NCBI RefSeq assembly: GCF_900103225.1
Contig: NZ_FNJH01000004.1
Coordinates: 396,502 to 460,501 of the forward strand
DNA: 64,000 bases
DNA from: Pseudomonas congelans
GTDB lineage: Bacteria > Pseudomonadota > Gammaproteobacteria > Pseudomonadales > Pseudomonadaceae
Direction: 5' to 3'
The notes beneath the pieces were generated by a model. It was not told the origin of the DNA and searched no databases. It was given only the letters and a program-made list of their open reading frames with translations. A program made the translations under genes and the position numbers. Position 1 is the first letter of the stretch. Each line of letters starts with the position of its first letter. Shown here one piece after another: positions 61,541 through 64,000 of this stretch.

Positions 61541-62321
61541 GCTTGCAGCTGTCTCCGTGAACGTGATTGTGAGTGTGGGCCGCAGCATCATTCACCACCG
61601 CGCCATGCAGATCATGGGCGTGGTCGTGATGGTGGTGATAAATCGCCAGGCTCTGCGCATTGCTGCCGAACAGCTCGACAAAGGCCGGGTCATGGCTGAC
61701 CTGCTCGGGATGCCCGGAGCAGCAGACGTGACGATTCAGGCACACCACCTGATCGGTGGTGCTCATGACCAGATGCAGATCGTGGGAGACCATCAGCACA
61801 CCGCACTGGTGGCGGTCGCGTAGCCGGGTAATCAGGCTGTACAGCTCGGCCTGTCCGGCCACATCGACACCCTGCACCGGTTCGTCGAGGACCAGTAACT
61901 CGGGCTTGCGCAACAACGCGCGCGCCAGCAGAACACGCTGCATCTCGCCACCGGAAATGCCTTGAATCGGGCTGTCGATGACCTTCCCGGCGCCGACCTC
62001 TTCCAGCGCCGACGCTGCAGCCGTGCGATCCACACCAGGAACCAGGCGCAGGAAACGCAGCACCGACAGCGGCAGCGTCTGGTCCACATGCAGCTTTTGC
62101 GGCATGTAGCCGACACGCAGCTTCGGCTTGCGCCAGACAGTACCGGAGTCGGGCTTGAGCAGCCCCAGCACCGCACGCACCAGCGTGGTCTTGCCCGCAC
62201 CGTTGGGGCCGATCAGGGTGACGATCTCGCCGGGTTTGACGCTCAACTGGATGTCATCCAGGACGTTTTGCCCGGAGAGCGTTACGGCGACCTTCTCCAG
62301 ACGTATCAATGCATCGGTCAT
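61533..62321 (-). CDS. znuC: Zinc ABC transporter ATP-binding protein ZnuC
   Basis: 262 aa from the ATG whose A overlaps the zur stop (TGATG, 62321). Walker A IGPNGAGKTTLVRAVLG, signature ISGGEMQRVLLARAL, Walker B LLVLDEPVQGVDVAG and H-loop VSHDLHLVMS. The C-terminal 30 residues are rich in His (HHHHDHAHDLH and later HTHNHVHGD), possibly a zinc-buffering tail. The longer open frame to 62456 lacks support. Confidence 0.95.
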   Translation of the reverse strand: MTDALIRLEKVAVTLSGQNVLDDIQLSVKPGEIVTLIGPNGAGKTTLVRAVLGLLKPDSGTVWRKPKLRVGYMPQKLHVDQTLPLSVLRFLRLVPGVDRTAAASALEEVGAGKVIDSPIQGISGGEMQRVLLARALLRKPELLVLDEPVQGVDVAGQAELYSLITRLRDRHQCGVLMVSHDLHLVMSTTDQVVCLNRHVCCSGHPEQVSHDPAFVELFGSNAQSLAIYHHHHDHAHDLHGAVVNDAAAHTHNHVHGDSCKHG

Positions 62322-62803
62322 CAAGCGGCCTTGCAACCAGCGCACACGCCGACGATCTCGACCGTCTGGCCTTCGACCGCAAAGCCGACGCCTGCGGCGG
62401 CATCGACCACGGCATTGCTGATGGCCGGGTGCTGCAGCTCGATCGCCGCATGGCACAGGCGGCAGATCAGGAACTGGCCCTGATGCGCGTGAGTGGGGTG
62501 ATTGCAGCCCGTGAAGGCGTTGAGCGAGGCAATCCGATGCACCAGTCCGTTTTCCAGGAGGAAATCCAGCGCACGGTAAACCGTTGGCGGGGCCGCACGG
62601 CGGCCGTCTTCATCACTCAGCACCGCGAGGATGTCGTAGGCACCCAGCGGTTTGTGGCTTTGCCAGACCAGTTCCAGCACGCGACGGCGCAAGGTGGTCA
62701 GGCGCAGACCCTGTTTGGCGCACAGCGCATCGGCTTCGGCAAGGGCCGAATGTACGCAGTGAGAGTGGTCATGGGGGCGACTGGCCAGGGGAGTATTGGG
62801 CAT
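62321..62803 (-). CDS. zur: Zinc uptake regulator Zur
   Basis: 160 aa, Fur family. DNA-binding winged helix with LRLTTLRRRVLELVWQSHKPLGAYDIL and TVYRALDFLLENGLVHRI; metal-site residues in HPTHAHQGQFLICRLCH and GVCAGCKAA (two CxxC pairs). It represses zinc uptake genes when zinc is plentiful and is first in the zur-znuCB transcript. The 58-bp gap to znuA must hold both promoters and the operator. Confidence 0.95.
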   Translation of the reverse strand: MPNTPLASRPHDHSHCVHSALAEADALCAKQGLRLTTLRRRVLELVWQSHKPLGAYDILAVLSDEDGRRAAPPTVYRALDFLLENGLVHRIASLNAFTGCNHPTHAHQGQFLICRLCHAAIELQHPAISNAVVDAAAGVGFAVEGQTVEIVGVCAGCKAA

Positions 62804-62826
62804 GAGCAGCGACGATATTGGCTAGA

Positions 62827-62843
62827 GACGTTATTATGTTACC
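62827..62843. promoter_or_regulatory. Candidate Zur box between zur and znuA
   Basis: The 17-base segment GACGTTATTATGTTACC is AT-rich with inverted GTTA/TAAC-like halves, resembling the GTTATA-TATAAC pattern of gamma-proteobacterial Zur sites, though imperfect. It lies in the only intergenic space (58 bp) between the divergent zur and znuA genes. Confidence 0.4.
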
Positions 62844-62861
62844 CGTTCCTGGCTGATATGA

Positions 62862-63812
62862 GTGATTCGAGTGCGCCGTCTTTTAAATCTTGCTGCTGTT
62901 TTCTGGGTCAGCCTGCTGATCGTCTCCCCTGCTCAGGCCGAGGTCCGAGTGCTGACCAGTATCAAGCCTCTGCAGCTGATTGCCGCGGCTGTGCAGGATG
63001 GCGTCGGCACACCGGAAGTGCTTCTGCCACCGGGTGCCTCACCGCATAACTACGCGCTGCGTCCATCCGACGTACGGCGTGTACAGGAAGTCGAGTTGCT
63101 CTACTGGATCGGCCCGGACATGGAAACCTTCCTGCCGCGCGTCATTCAGGGCCGCAAAATGCCAGCGGTTGCCGTGCAGACGCTGCCGGGCATGCACCTG
63201 CGCCACTTTGGCGAAGACAACGCCTCGCATGATGACCACGAGCATGATCACGACAACGACGCAGACGAACATGACCACGACCACCGGCCCGGCAGTCTCG
63301 ATTCGCACCTGTGGCTGTCGACCGTCAACGCGCGGGTGATCGCCGCAAAAATGGCCACTGACCTGAGCGCTGCCGACCCTGCCAACGCAGCACGCTACGC
63401 CAGCAACGCCCAGTCTTTCAGCAAACGTCTCGATACACTGGACGCCCGTATCAAGGAGCGTGTCAGTGCGGTGGCAGACAAACCCTACTTCGTGTTCCAC
63501 GAGGCCTTCGATTATTTCGAAGAGGCCTATGGGCTCAAGCATGCCGGGGTATTCGCCATCGCCGCCGAGATCCAGCCCGGCGCACAGCACGTCGCCGCCA
63601 TGCGCGAACGTCTCAAGGCTGCGGGCAAGACCTGCGTATTCAGCGAACCGCCACTGCGCCCGCGTCTGGCCGAAACCCTGAGCGCCGGCCTGCCGGTCAA
63701 ACTGGCCGAACTGGATGGACTGGGCGGCTACACCCCGGCGACCGCGCAGGGTTACGAGCACGTCTTGCAAAAGCTCGCCGACGACCTGACCGGTTGCCTG
63801 AGCAGTCTCTGA
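62862..63812 (+). CDS. znuA: Zinc ABC transporter substrate-binding protein ZnuA
   Basis: 316 aa starting at a GTG (62862), with a further GTG at 62871. A signal peptide ends at AQA. The cluster A-I zinc-binding motifs are LPPGASPHNYALRPSD (His), a His/Asp-rich loop DDHEHDHDNDADEHDHDH (about 125-143) and DSHLWLS (His), with YFVFHEAFDYFEEAYGLK further on. It captures zinc in the periplasm and delivers it to ZnuB. Divergent from zur-znuCB, so all four genes form one regulon. Confidence 0.94.
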   Translation: MIRVRRLLNLAAVFWVSLLIVSPAQAEVRVLTSIKPLQLIAAAVQDGVGTPEVLLPPGASPHNYALRPSDVRRVQEVELLYWIGPDMETFLPRVIQGRKMPAVAVQTLPGMHLRHFGEDNASHDDHEHDHDNDADEHDHDHRPGSLDSHLWLSTVNARVIAAKMATDLSAADPANAARYASNAQSFSKRLDTLDARIKERVSAVADKPYFVFHEAFDYFEEAYGLKHAGVFAIAAEIQPGAQHVAAMRERLKAAGKTCVFSEPPLRPRLAETLSAGLPVKLAELDGLGGYTPATAQGYEHVLQKLADDLTGCLSSL

Positions 63813-63842
63813 CTGCCACCGCCCACATGGCAGCACTGCTGT

Positions 63843-64000
63843 GTGACGCGGAGCGTCACTAACTGCATTCCCACGCTGGAGCGTGAGGAACGATAATCGT
63901 CAGGGATAACATTATCGTGCCCATGCTCCGCGTGGGCACGCCGGTCTGGACGCTCCGCGTCCTCTTGCGACGCAGAGCGTCACCAACTGCATTCCCACGC
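63843..64000. repeat. Extragenic repeat cluster running off the right edge
   Basis: Direct arm 63843-63895 (GACGCGGAGCGTC ... GAGGAACGATAAT), inverted arm 63911-63965 (ATTATCGTGCCCATGCTCC ... GCGTCCTC), and the start of a third direct arm from 63968 to the end. The arrangement is the same as at 17309-17519. It starts about 30 bp after the znuA stop. Confidence 0.85.

Overview
The window reads as a chromosomal segment of a Pseudomonas of the P. syringae group. GC is high, and several blocks match gene orders I recall from Pseudomonas chromosomes: ubiI-ubiH-pepP-UPF0149 / TIGR02449-zapA-6S RNA-fthC; glpT ... ubiD-rho-trxA; ppx-ppk-hemB; metNIQ ... zur-znuCB/znuA. A family of G/C-rich inverted repeats (core resembling GCATTCCCACGCTGGAGCGT) sits between many genes. 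The species assignment rests on these features and on memory, not on a database search.

Layout. 1-6139: start of an RND efflux adaptor lipoprotein, an orphan Rhs-core protein with a DUF3077 gene, and a sulfonate/taurine-type operon (2OG-Fe(II) dioxygenase, ABC ATPase, permease, binding protein). 6358-9456: a large autotransporter whose passenger is a PAP2 acid phosphatase. 9558-17241: an MFS transporter, a 184-bp tandem repeat array, a MetQ-like binding protein, an unusual sigma-54 activator, a serine hydrolase, a hexuronate-type MFS transporter and an AraC regulator. 17572-25989: conserved housekeeping block (two ubiquinone hydroxylases, pepP, zapA, 6S RNA, fthC, EVE protein, FliL-like protein, quinone oxidoreductase).

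26075-31112 looks like an accessory insertion between the quinone oxidoreductase and glpT. It holds an S-type pyocin-like HNH DNase bacteriocin with its immunity gene, then an orphan DNase domain with a second immunity gene, a coiled-coil protein that may be bacteriocin-derived, and on the other strand two paralogous exported TonB-C-like proteins sharing an additional cysteine-containing C-terminal domain. This is the most interesting part of the window.

31371-49883: glpT, chaC-like, a 2Fe-2S flavin reductase coupled to ubiD, rho, trxA, a FadR-type regulator with a palindromic operator upstream of a polar amino-acid ABC operon, ppx/ppk (overlapping tails), hemB, a DedA protein, elbB, and a radical-SAM gene preceded by a LexA-like box. 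50091-54705: carbonic anhydrase, SulP transporter, an uncharacterised gene, then a Cox11-like and a SCO1-like gene standing alone where other pseudomonads carry the whole aa3 oxidase operon. 54878-63812: metNIQ methionine uptake, a large HPII-type catalase, a TPR-like lipoprotein, and the zinc system zur-znuC-znuB divergent from znuA. No tRNA, rRNA, CRISPR array, IS element or prophage was recognised.
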